The position numbers and the translations under genes are program-made. From NCBI RefSeq assembly GCF_037963835.1, contig NZ_CP150145.1:930001-994000 (forward strand): a stretch of DNA of 64,000 nucleotides, given 5' to 3'. Shown piece by piece: positions 51,382 through 59,128 of the stretch. This DNA is from Paenibacillus sp. FSL H8-0332. Lineage in GTDB: Bacteria > Bacillota > Bacilli > Paenibacillales > Paenibacillaceae. The notes beneath the pieces were generated by a model. That model did not search any database, was not told the DNA's origin, and worked only from the letters and a program-made list of their open reading frames with translations. Within the stretch, counting starts at the first letter, position 1, and each line of letters opens with the position of its first letter.

Positions 51382-52665
51382 ATGGGCAGAGTGCTGCTGA
51401 TCTCGGCGAATACGGAGAAGCGGCCGCCTGTATTCCCGCTGGGTCTTAGCTATATTCACGCCAGTCTTGTCGCTTCCGGCTGGGAGGCAGGCATGCTGGA
51501 CATGACCCAGCTGGATTATACCCGGGAGGCCGTTACGAATTACCTTAACGCTTATGCGCCCGATTACATCGGCTTGTCGATCCGTAACCTGGATAATTGC
51601 TGCATGCAGTATCCCCGGAGCTTCGTGGATCAGGTCTGCTTGATGGTGGATTGGGTCCGGGAATGGAATAGCAGGGCCAGTATCATTCTGGGAGGGGCGG
51701 GCTTCTCGCTCCTGCCCAGGCAGTGGCTGCAGGAGACGGGAGCCGATTACGGCATTGTCGGTGACGGCTGTGACAGTATCGTGGAGCTGCTGGGCCAGCT
51801 GGAAGCGGGGCAGGTGCCGTCCGCAGTAAGCGGGCTCATGTTCAGGACAAGGGCCGGGGAATGGAATTACTGGTCACCGTATGCGCCTGAGCAGCTGGAT
51901 CAGGAGTATTTCCCCAGCCGCAGCGGATTTCTGCACAGCTATGATGTGGAGCGGAGAGTCCGCCATAATGTATTGACTAAAAGGGGCTGTGCGCTAAGCT
52001 GCACCTATTGTGCTTACCCGTCACTGGAGGGCCGGGCCGTCCGCCTGCGGTCGCCTAAGAGGATTGCCGATGAGATTGAGCAGATGGTGGTGCAGTATGA
52101 TATCGGTTCTTTTGATTTCGTGGACAGTGTGTTCAACTATCCGCTGGAGCATGCCGAAGAGATCTGCCGGGAGCTGATCGGGCGGACACTACCGTTATCC
52201 TGGGGCTGCTTCCTGAATCCGAGGTTCTTCACCGCCGAGTTTGCCGGTCTGCTTAAGCAGGCGGGGTGTACGGAGGTGGAGTTCGGCATTGATTCAGGCA
52301 GCGATATCTGCCTCAGGTCGTTCAAGAAAAACTTCCGGCAGGCCGAGATCCGGACAGTGGTCCAGCTCTGCCGCGATCAGGAGCTGGACTTCAGCTTCTG
52401 CCTGCTGATCGGGGGGCCGGAGGAGACGCCGGAGACCCTGCACGAGACGCTGGATCTGATGGAGGAGCTTGCGGTGCAGCGCATCTTCGGCTTGTTCGGC
52501 ATCCGTATTCTGCCGTCCACCGATATGTACAGTTATGTAGGTTCGCCGGAGCCGGATGAGTTGCTTCATCCGAAGTTCTTCATGTCCCCGCAGCTGAGTC
52601 TAGAGCAGGCGAACAGCATCTGTGCGCCGTACCGGGAGCGTAACCCGGACTGGATGTTCATTTGA
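51382..52665 (+). CDS. B12-binding-type radical SAM enzyme 1
   Basis: 427 residues. Residues 1-~150 are a Rossmann-like B12-binding-type domain (RVLLISANTEKRPPVFPLGLS, YIGLSIRNLDN, IILGGAGFSLLP, ADYGIVGDG); the base-off motif DxHxxG is not present. Radical SAM triad C203-C207-C210 in KRGCALSCTYCAYP, then SFDFVDSVFN and CTEVEFGIDSGSD. Members are cobalamin-dependent methyltransferases or cyclases. The ATG at 51382 follows AAGGGGGAG; a GTG 6 nt earlier overlaps the hydrolase stop. Paired with the related gene behind it. Confidence 0.87.
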   Translation: MGRVLLISANTEKRPPVFPLGLSYIHASLVASGWEAGMLDMTQLDYTREAVTNYLNAYAPDYIGLSIRNLDNCCMQYPRSFVDQVCLMVDWVREWNSRASIILGGAGFSLLPRQWLQETGADYGIVGDGCDSIVELLGQLEAGQVPSAVSGLMFRTRAGEWNYWSPYAPEQLDQEYFPSRSGFLHSYDVERRVRHNVLTKRGCALSCTYCAYPSLEGRAVRLRSPKRIADEIEQMVVQYDIGSFDFVDSVFNYPLEHAEEICRELIGRTLPLSWGCFLNPRFFTAEFAGLLKQAGCTEVEFGIDSGSDICLRSFKKNFRQAEIRTVVQLCRDQELDFSFCLLIGGPEETPETLHETLDLMEELAVQRIFGLFGIRILPSTDMYSYVGSPEPDELLHPKFFMSPQLSLEQANSICAPYRERNPDWMFI

Positions 52666-52691
52666 ATGAGGAAGACAGGGTGGAGTGAAGC

Positions 52692-53978
52692 ATGAGAATA
52701 CTGGTGGTGTCTACGAATACACTGCTGAAGCCGCTGCCGGTCCTTCCCGTCGGAGCGGGAATGGTCTACTCGGCTCTGACCGCTGCCGGATTCAGGACAC
52801 GCTTTCTGGATCTGGCCTTTGTGGCTGAGCCGCTGGAGGCACTCCGCGAGGAGCTGCGGGTCACTGGAGCGGATCTGATCTGCCTCTCGGTGCGCAATAT
52901 CGATAATCAGGTGATCCAGCAGCCGGAGAGCTATCTCTCTTTCTTACAGCAAGTCATGCAGGTATGCCGTACTTGCAGTTCAGCCAAGGTACTGCTTGGC
53001 GGGGCTGCAATGCTGGTGATGCCGGGCGAGCTGGTGAAGGAGCTGGGGGCGGATTACGGCATCAAGGGGAGCGGGGGCGAAGCGGAAGCGGTGCGGCTGG
53101 CCCGTGAGATTGAGCGGGGGCAGGCCCCGGAGACAGGTACGGTACGTAATGCAGATCCCGCCTATCATCCGGTGTACAGCCGTATTCCGCCTAAGCCGCT
53201 GTTCGCTCCGCAGTATTTTATCCCAAACCCCCGCATCAAAAAAGCCTCGATGGGCTATCAGGCCTCCAGAGGCTGCAGCCGGCACTGCATCTATTGCTCG
53301 GAGGGCTACATGAATTCCGGCGCCTGCCGGATTCCTGCGGAGCAGTTCAGCGAAGATATGAAGATCCTGGAGAATGACTATCAGGTGCATAATATTACTT
53401 TTGTAGACGGGGTGTTCAATCATGAGGTGGAGGAGACGGTGGAGTTCTGCAGGCTGATCAGCCGCACAAGCCCCTCGCTGGAATGGAGCTGCGCCCTGAC
53501 TCCGGCCCATATTACTGAGGAGCTGATCCGCTCGCTGAAGGAGACCGGCTGCCGCTTCGTAGACATCGGGGCCGACTCGGGTTCGCGGCAGATGCTTCGG
53601 CGGATGGGCAAGCAATTCACCCCGGAGCAGCTTGTTGAGCTGGGACGCCTGCTGGAGCACTATCAGCTTCCCTATTCGGTATCGCTGCTGTTCGGCGGTC
53701 CGGGAGAGAATGTGGAGACGGTGCAGGAGACGGTAGAGATGGTCAATCAGCTGAACCCTGTGTATATTCTGGCCAGCCAAGGCATCCGTGTCTACCCTCA
53801 CACCGCACTCTACAATATCGCTCTACAGGAGCAGGTGATCCAGGCTGAGGATAACTTGCTTTTTCCGGCCTATTACCAGTCCAAGGACTACAGCGCTGAC
53901 CTGCTCACCGATGCCCTGTCCGTATCACGCCACATCTATAAGGATATGCTTATGAATTCAATTGGAGGAAGGACTTGA
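52692..53978 (+). CDS. B12-binding-type radical SAM enzyme 2
   Basis: 428 residues, related to the enzyme at 51382. B12-binding-like domain at 1-~145 (RILVVSTNTLLKPLPVLPVG, DLICLSVRNIDN, VLLGGAAMLVMPGEL), again without DxHxxG. Cys triad C195-C199-C202 in SRGCSRHCIYCSEG; then ITFVDGVFNHEVEETVEF, CRFVDIGADSGS, SVSLLFGGPGE. The two probably arose by duplication and may act on different carbons or in one step together. Gap of 26 bp from the first. Confidence 0.87.
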   Translation: MRILVVSTNTLLKPLPVLPVGAGMVYSALTAAGFRTRFLDLAFVAEPLEALREELRVTGADLICLSVRNIDNQVIQQPESYLSFLQQVMQVCRTCSSAKVLLGGAAMLVMPGELVKELGADYGIKGSGGEAEAVRLAREIERGQAPETGTVRNADPAYHPVYSRIPPKPLFAPQYFIPNPRIKKASMGYQASRGCSRHCIYCSEGYMNSGACRIPAEQFSEDMKILENDYQVHNITFVDGVFNHEVEETVEFCRLISRTSPSLEWSCALTPAHITEELIRSLKETGCRFVDIGADSGSRQMLRRMGKQFTPEQLVELGRLLEHYQLPYSVSLLFGGPGENVETVQETVEMVNQLNPVYILASQGIRVYPHTALYNIALQEQVIQAEDNLLFPAYYQSKDYSADLLTDALSVSRHIYKDMLMNSIGGRT

Positions 53979-53982
53979 TAGA

Positions 53983-55281
53983 ATGAACAAGCCTGTGTAC
54001 CCGTTCCGGGAGATCGGGATAGGGCATTATCCCATGGGGAACACTCCGGTGTCGCCAGAGGACAGCAAACAGCTGCCGTCTCTCATGAACTTGAATCAAG
54101 CCGCGGCAAGCTCCAAGCTGGTCTATGTACATATTCCCTTCTGCGACTCCATCTGCCCGTTCTGCCCGTACCCCAAGGCGTTCAATGAGCAGGGAGCCCG
54201 TAAGGATTATCTGGCTGCGCTGTTCCGCGAGCTGGAGATGTACGGGATGACGCCGCAGATCCGCAATTGCTCAGTGGAGGCGCTCTATATCGGCGGCGGG
54301 ACGCCCAGCGTGCTGGACGAGGAAGAGATCACCGCACTCTTCGAGCAGCTACAAGCTACACTGCCTATGCATAATATCGAAGAAATCACATTCGAGGGAA
54401 ATCCCGCCTCGTTCACCGCTGCCAAGCTGAAGCTGCTTCAGGCGCTTGGGGTGAACCGGATCAGTCTCGGGGTGCAGACGTTCAACGATGAGCTGGGCAG
54501 ACGCCTCGGGCTGCTTCAGACCGGTGAGGATTCACTGCGGAGTATTCAGGATTCCAGAGAGGCGGGTATCGCGAACGTCAGCCTGGACCTGATGTACAAT
54601 CTGCCGGGTCAGACAATGGAGGAATGGCTGGAGGATCTGGCGAAGGTAGTGGAGCTGGAGATCGGCCATGTCACACTATTTCCGCTGAAGATCATTCCCG
54701 GCTTCGGTCTGGCGAAGCGCATTGCCAGCGGTGAGCTTCCGGCCTGCGGCGGACTTGAGCTGGAGCAGCAGATGTATGTAGAGGCTTGCCGTTATCTGGA
54801 GTCTCAGGGCTATTCGGTGGAATCCACGTATGATTTCGTCCGGCCGGGAGGCCATCATGTGTATAGCCGCAAGCATTTCGACGATTACCTGGACCTGCTC
54901 TCTGTGGGGCTGGGTGCGTTCGGTGATGTGGGCGGCTATGCCTACCAGAATGTTAAATTACTCCCTGAATATGTGAAAAAGATTACATCCGGCGACCTCC
55001 CCATTGCTTTAGGCTACGAAGTGAAGGCAGAGGATCTGCCCAACCAGTTCCTGGCGATGGGCTTGCGCCGTACAGCGATTGACCGCCAGCAGTTCCGCCG
55101 CAAATTCGGCGTTTTCCCGGAGGAGCATTTCCCGGAGCTGTTCGACAAGTTCGTGAAGGAAGGGCTGGTGGAGATCCGCGAGGACACGATTGCGCTCACG
55201 CGTTTCCACGGGTTGTTCTGGGGCAACAATGTATGTAAGGAGTTCTGCGAGGATCAGATCAAGATGGCTTTTCCAAAATGA
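53983..55281 (+). CDS. HemW-like radical SAM enzyme 3
   Basis: 432 residues; third HemN/HemW-type paralogue of the operon. Triad C54-C58-C61 in YVHIPFCDSICPFCPY; then YIGGGTPSVLDEE, FEGNPASFT, NRISLGVQTFNDE, SLDLMYNLPGQTMEEW. The N-terminus contains GHYP, the same extension motif as in copies 1 and 2 but shorter. C-terminal FHGLFWGNNVCKEF is shared with copy 2 (WGNNVCKEF). GGAGGAAGG precedes the ATG by 10 nt; 4-bp gap from the previous gene. Confidence 0.88.
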   Translation: MNKPVYPFREIGIGHYPMGNTPVSPEDSKQLPSLMNLNQAAASSKLVYVHIPFCDSICPFCPYPKAFNEQGARKDYLAALFRELEMYGMTPQIRNCSVEALYIGGGTPSVLDEEEITALFEQLQATLPMHNIEEITFEGNPASFTAAKLKLLQALGVNRISLGVQTFNDELGRRLGLLQTGEDSLRSIQDSREAGIANVSLDLMYNLPGQTMEEWLEDLAKVVELEIGHVTLFPLKIIPGFGLAKRIASGELPACGGLELEQQMYVEACRYLESQGYSVESTYDFVRPGGHHVYSRKHFDDYLDLLSVGLGAFGDVGGYAYQNVKLLPEYVKKITSGDLPIALGYEVKAEDLPNQFLAMGLRRTAIDRQQFRRKFGVFPEEHFPELFDKFVKEGLVEIREDTIALTRFHGLFWGNNVCKEFCEDQIKMAFPK

Positions 55282-55296
55282 TGGAGGGGTACTGAA

Positions 55297-56103
55297 ATGA
55301 ACAGTAAAGTGAGTAAAAATGTATTCTACGGCGATCTTCAGGAGGCCGGGAAGTATGCGGAGCTGGAGCAGCGTCTGCTCGGCGAGTCGAATCTGCCGGG
55401 ACCGCGGGCGAATCTGGGCGCAGCTTCCACCTTCGCGGATGCTTTCGCGTCGGATTGGGTCGTAAGTGAAGCCTGGGAGCTGCTTGTGCAGTGGACGGGC
55501 AAGACAGAGGCGGAAGCGCCTACGGATGATCCCCGCGAGTTCCTGCCGTTCTGCGCGCTCCAGGCGATGGGCAGCTATTACCGCTATGCGGAGCCTGCCC
55601 GCCAGGAGATCATTCTGGAGCGCTGCCGGGCGGCGATGAACGATGCCCGCTGGCGGATGCGCGAGGCGGCAGCGATGGCGCTGCAGCGCATCGGGGAGCA
55701 GGACTTCGGCGTGCTCCGGGCATTGTTCGACGGCATGAAAGGCACGGCTAACGCGCTGGAACAGCGGGCCTTCGTCGCTGCCCTGGCTCATCCGCCGATG
55801 CTGAAGGAGCAGGCTAATGTCCTGTATGCGCTGGAGCTGTCCGAGGAGATCCTGGACCAGATTGCCGCCGGTCAGACCCGCTACGGTGCGGAAGAATTCC
55901 GTGTCCTCTCCAAAGGTCTGGAGTACGCACTCAGCGTCTTTGTGGAACGCGCCCCCGAGCAAGGCTTCCGCATGCTCGCCAAGTTCGCAGTAACGGATGA
56001 CAAGCGGATGCAGAAGATCGTGAAGTCCAACCTCGGCAAAGCCCGCCTGGCGAAGAAATTCAGCCAGGATGTGGAGCGCATTCAGGTGTTGATGAATGCT
56101 TGA
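55297..56103 (+). CDS. HEAT-repeat-like protein, last gene of the operon
   Basis: 268 residues, almost all helical, without signal or membrane segments. Repeated helix pairs (WRMREAAAMALQRIGEQDFG, RAFVAALAHPPML, QKIVKSNLGKARL) resemble HEAT/DNA-alkylation-repair-type repeats. I do not recognise a specific family. As 15 bp separate it from radical SAM enzyme 3, it is in the operon and may be a scaffold or a protective factor. GAGGGGT precedes the ATG. Confidence 0.7.
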   Translation: MNSKVSKNVFYGDLQEAGKYAELEQRLLGESNLPGPRANLGAASTFADAFASDWVVSEAWELLVQWTGKTEAEAPTDDPREFLPFCALQAMGSYYRYAEPARQEIILERCRAAMNDARWRMREAAAMALQRIGEQDFGVLRALFDGMKGTANALEQRAFVAALAHPPMLKEQANVLYALELSEEILDQIAAGQTRYGAEEFRVLSKGLEYALSVFVERAPEQGFRMLAKFAVTDDKRMQKIVKSNLGKARLAKKFSQDVERIQVLMNA

Positions 56104-56199
56104 TGGGGGAGCGGGGGCGGAATGAGGCGCTTCGTGGGGGGATTGGAGGGGCGGCGGCGTAAGGCTCCTGAGAAATACGCTTGTTGAGGGAGCGAACCC

Positions 56200-56470
56200 G
56201 TCTGGTTACCCAACTCTGCTGCTCCATGCTCCTTCGCGGACCTGAGGGCCGTTATTTTTAAACAAACCTTGTTTTTTGCGGCTAGGCGGACTGTAGTGCG
56301 CTTATTGTCTCTCTGCGAGGCGTTTTCAGGCGGCATATCCATCAATAACAGCCCTGTAGTCCGCGAATGCTGGGAAAATTGGATTTTTCGCGAAATAAGG
56401 CCCTCTGAGTCCACTTGGGAGAGCGAGAGAGAGCACCATACCGAGGCCCTAGTCAAGTTAAAGTAACAGA
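56200..56470. repeat. Intergenic repeat element, copy 3
   Basis: The 520-bp gap after the polyketide operon has no gene. It holds TTCGCGGACCTGAGGGCCGTT, GTAGTCCGCG and TTTTTCGCGAAATAAGGCCC followed by TCTGAGTCC. The last is the reverse complement, with a few changes, of the unit at 22955. Both belong to one dispersed family. Confidence 0.6.
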
Positions 56471-56473
56471 GAT

Positions 56474-56512
56474 AGCCGGCCTGCATTCATAAGTATGCGG
56501 TCCGGCTTATTT
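56474..56512 (+). terminator. Hairpin, probable end of the polyketide operon
   Basis: AGCCGG...CCGGCT with inner TGCAT/ATGC pairing and TTATTTG after it, the first good terminator behind the operon. Confidence 0.65.
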
Positions 56513-56553
56513 GCAGTGTTTTGTGTTTATGTATTTGTTAATTTGGATGCAGT

Positions 56554-56577
56554 CGCACTCTACGTGTGTAGAGTGCG
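56554..56577. other. Perfect 10-bp inverted repeat
   Basis: CGCACTCTAC-GTGT-GTAGAGTGCG, no U-run. It lies between the operon end and the 3' end of the convergent reductase gene; either a roadblock-type terminator or a protein site. Confidence 0.5.
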
Positions 56578-56626
56578 TGGATTGAACTCAGAATTACTCT
56601 GTTTCAATACATAGCTTAAACCACTC

Positions 56627-57565
56627 CTATCCTGATACCTCTACTTTGTGTTGTCCACTGTTTTCCAAAGCCGCAGCAAGCCGAGGCAAAGCTATACCTA
56701 ACTTTTTCGCTTCCCGCACAACTTCATGTATCGCAAAGCCTGCTTTGCTATTGTTGTATTCCATGAAAAGGCGCGGCAAGCTGCTCTTTGCAAAAACCAG
56801 CTTGTTAAACAGTGTGCCGAGAAGTGCCGGCGGGATCTTAGTCAGCAGCAGAGAAGTCGCATCAGCTTTTCCGCCTCTGGCTTTTATTACCGGGATAATC
56901 TCCCTCATATTCCTGCCAACATTTGCGAAGGAGTCGCTATGATCCAAGATTGCCGGAAAACTTCCCCGTCTCAACACCTCGGTCTCCATCGCCGCATTCA
57001 TGGCAAAGTGATTCCATAGCCAGTTTTGCATATCCTTGATCCAACGAATTTTAAAATGGGCACTTTCCAATAGCACTTTGACCTTGTTGTTAATAGCTTC
57101 AGTGCCTGCCCGTGGCTGCTCCAGAAACAGCATTTTTAAAAAGCCGCCTCTAAGCCTGTTGTCCTCAATGCCACCGCCGCCTCCCGGGAATCCAAAGACC
57201 ACATTGTTCATAGACAGGGGCGAGATCGATGATTTCAAATCCTGCCAAAGGTTATTGAAGATGAGGATAGGCGTGCTCCCGGCAGTAGTCGATAATAGTT
57301 GTGCTGCTGCCGGAAGCTGCTCCGTGTTGACACTCACAATGATGAGATCATAATCTGGTCGAATTTCCTCATGGAGTTTGACGTTCCAGCTTTCTTTTAT
57401 GAGCTGCTTCCCCTTTCGTGCGTCCCACATTTCAAGCTTAATGCTGCTTCCAAAAGTTTCTTTCCTCCCTTCTCTAACGTAAAATTCCACGGTATGCCCT
57501 GCCTGTTCCATCGCCCAAGCATACTGGACCGATATGACACCTCTGCCGAAAAATAAAATTCTCAT
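56627..57565 (-). CDS. Ketopantoate reductase-like protein (ApbA/PanE family)
   Basis: 312-residue NAD(P)-binding oxidoreductase. Rossmann start RILFFGRGVISVQYAWAMEQ; note GRGVIS in place of the usual GAGAIG. Core motifs DYDLIIVSVNTEQ, ILIFNNLW and the C-terminal helical domain (NHFAMNAAMETEVLR) fit the ApbA/PanE superfamily. True PanE is usually near panBC, which is absent here, so the substrate is open. It is divergent from a TetR gene; codon use is AT-richer than in the polyketide operon. Confidence 0.8.
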   Translation of the reverse strand: MRILFFGRGVISVQYAWAMEQAGHTVEFYVREGRKETFGSSIKLEMWDARKGKQLIKESWNVKLHEEIRPDYDLIIVSVNTEQLPAAAQLLSTTAGSTPILIFNNLWQDLKSSISPLSMNNVVFGFPGGGGGIEDNRLRGGFLKMLFLEQPRAGTEAINNKVKVLLESAHFKIRWIKDMQNWLWNHFAMNAAMETEVLRRGSFPAILDHSDSFANVGRNMREIIPVIKARGGKADATSLLLTKIPPALLGTLFNKLVFAKSSLPRLFMEYNNSKAGFAIHEVVREAKKLGIALPRLAAALENSGQHKVEVSG

Positions 57566-57608
57566 ATTAGCCTCCTGAGCCTATATATTAATCCTTGTTG
57601 ATTATCCA

Positions 57609-57625
57609 ACAACGTGTTGTATAAT
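57609..57625 (+). promoter_or_regulatory. TetR operator overlapping a -10 box
   Basis: ACAAC-GT-GTTGT (57609-57620) directly abuts TATAAT (57620-57625) in the gap between divergent apbA-like and tetR genes, a typical repressor layout. Confidence 0.6.
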
Positions 57626-57712
57626 TTATTGTATAGAAGCGCTATAGGACCATCAACCATCAGATTTTTAAAATCTGTCGTGTAATCGGTGTACAGAACC
57701 TGGAGGCCAATA

Positions 57713-58264
57713 ATGAATAAGCAACCTGAAATTACGGATAAAACAAGACAAACCTTCATCAATGTATTCTGCGATTTATATAGCCAGAAACCCATTGAAA
57801 AAATAACCATCCAAGAGATCGCTAAGCGATCAGGATATAACCGCAGTACCTTTTATCAATATTTTACGGATATCTATGAGTTGTTGGATTACGTGGAAGA
57901 GCGTGTTTTTAGATCCATTAAAGAGGAAATGGCAAGCAGAGAGTTCTCCACACATACCTTCCAAGATGCACTTCAATGCCTGGAGAATGCAGAGGAAATT
58001 TCAATCCTGAAAGCCCTCTTGGGCGACTATGGTTCTGTTCATTTTATCGAACATCTGAAAAGAGAAATTCCTTTTGAGCGATTAATTGTCGACCTTCCGG
58101 CAAATGAAGCTTTAACACCCTATATCATTGAGTTTTACATATCCACACTAATGTCGATGTTTCGCCTGTGGATACGGAATGACAAAGATCTGTCGTCGGA
58201 AGAATTGGTCAAGCTGATAGATACCCTATTTACTAATGGGATTGGGACGACGGTGATTCCTTAA
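57713..58264 (+). CDS. TetR-family repressor
   Basis: 183 residues. Helix-turn-helix at ~10-60 (FINVFCDLYSQKPIEKI, TIQEIAKRSGYNRSTFYQYF, DIYELLDYVEE). This type resembles TetR_C_7-like regulators. GGAGG lies before the ATG at 57713. It probably represses itself and the divergent reductase gene through ACAACGTGTTGT. Confidence 0.86.
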   Translation: MNKQPEITDKTRQTFINVFCDLYSQKPIEKITIQEIAKRSGYNRSTFYQYFTDIYELLDYVEERVFRSIKEEMASREFSTHTFQDALQCLENAEEISILKALLGDYGSVHFIEHLKREIPFERLIVDLPANEALTPYIIEFYISTLMSMFRLWIRNDKDLSSEELVKLIDTLFTNGIGTTVIP

Positions 58265-58308
58265 TATGTTAAGAGCAACAATGATATAATGAGGGGGATT
58301 GTCCTACG

Positions 58309-58689
58309 GTAAAAACTCAGATCAGACAGCTAACCGTCCAAGACCGGCCTTTTGTATACTGGCATGTGGGTGGTTCCCGCCTCACGTTAAATATTTCACC
58401 CAAGGAAGATAAAACCACAAAAATCACGCTCATTTTCGCAGTCACTCCACCTGAAGAGGATCGTCACACCTCCTGGGAGTTTTATGATATTTCAGCATAC
58501 AAAAACAACTCCCATACCACCATTCATCTAGGCAAACCGGGGCATATTTCCGAGATAATACATTACATAGAACGGGAACAGCCTGAATTGTGGCGCAAAG
58601 GAAAGCAGCATACGATAAAGAACGCTTGGGAGCTGCTGCAAGCCTTGGGTTACTCTAACCTGGAGCCAATTTGGGTTAAGCGGTGGTAG
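58309..58689 (+). CDS. Small hypothetical protein with unresolved 5' end
   Basis: Reading frame of ~127 codons ending at 58689. Coding character starts by 58309 (VKTQIRQLTVQDRPFVYWHV) and continues through RLTLNISPKEDKTTKI, HTSWEFYDISAYKNN and WELLQALGYSNLEPIWVK. I do not recognise a family. No ATG, GTG or TTG lies in frame between the upstream stop (58282) and 58366; GTA at 58309 sits 11 nt behind GAGGGGG. Either the start is non-canonical, a start was lost by mutation, or translation begins at the GTG at 58366, giving 107 residues. Confidence 0.45.
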   Translation, partial: VKTQIRQLTVQDRPFVYWHVGGSRLTLNISPKEDKTTKITLIFAVTPPEEDRHTSWEFYDISAYKNNSHTTIHLGKPGHISEIIHYIEREQPELWRKGKQHTIKNAWELLQALGYSNLEPIWVKRW

Positions 58690-58749
58690 AACCTGATTCG
58701 GTGTTCTCTGCGATAAGATAGGCTGAACAAACGTAGAGGATAGGATGCC

Positions 58750-58836
58750 ATGAAAGCGTTAAAATTCATGTATTATCAATTTATTAGGGAACCGCTGTGG
58801 TTTAAAGTGTTAATATCTTTGACTTTACTTGCTTAA
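58750..58836 (+). pseudogene. Possible truncated membrane-protein remnant
   Basis: 28 codons (MKALKFMYYQFIREPLWFKV, then hydrophobic residues) after AGAGGATAGG. The frame stops inside the hydrophobic stretch. It may be a decayed or very short membrane peptide. Confidence 0.25.
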
Positions 58837-58871
58837 GTACATAGAACGGCATACGAAGGAAGGGAAGAATC

Positions 58872-59081
58872 ATGAATTTAAAATGAACGGTTTTAGGAAT
58901 TGCAATCCTGGTTATACTTTTCTGTTCTCTGGCCTTAACGCCTTTAGGTAAAAATTTAAGGATTAATACTGCAAAAATGTTAATATCAACTCGGCTTCAA
59001 AATGAAACTTGGATTCTTGTTGGAAAAGAAAAAAGGGATGAATTAATCAAAGAATTTGTAGAGAAGTACGGCACACCCTGA
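58872..59081 (+). pseudogene. Small membrane protein gene with in-frame stop at codon 5
   Basis: A 69-codon frame preceded by GAAGGAAGGG. Codon 5 is TGA (58884-58886), where TGG would give an uninterrupted protein: a short start, one membrane helix (VLGIAILVILFCSLALTPL) and a charged tail ending VEKYGTP. The rest has no stop and good coding character, so one Trp-to-stop change, or a sequencing error, breaks it. No family recognised. Confidence 0.65.
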
Positions 59082-59128
59082 TACCTTGCTTTAATTTTTC
59101 CAAATCTAATGAGTGAGGAGATTGAAAA

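Noticed and set aside
56554..56577. CRISPR-type repeat
   Set aside because: It is a single inverted repeat; no repeated spacer-repeat units are found here or elsewhere in the window.
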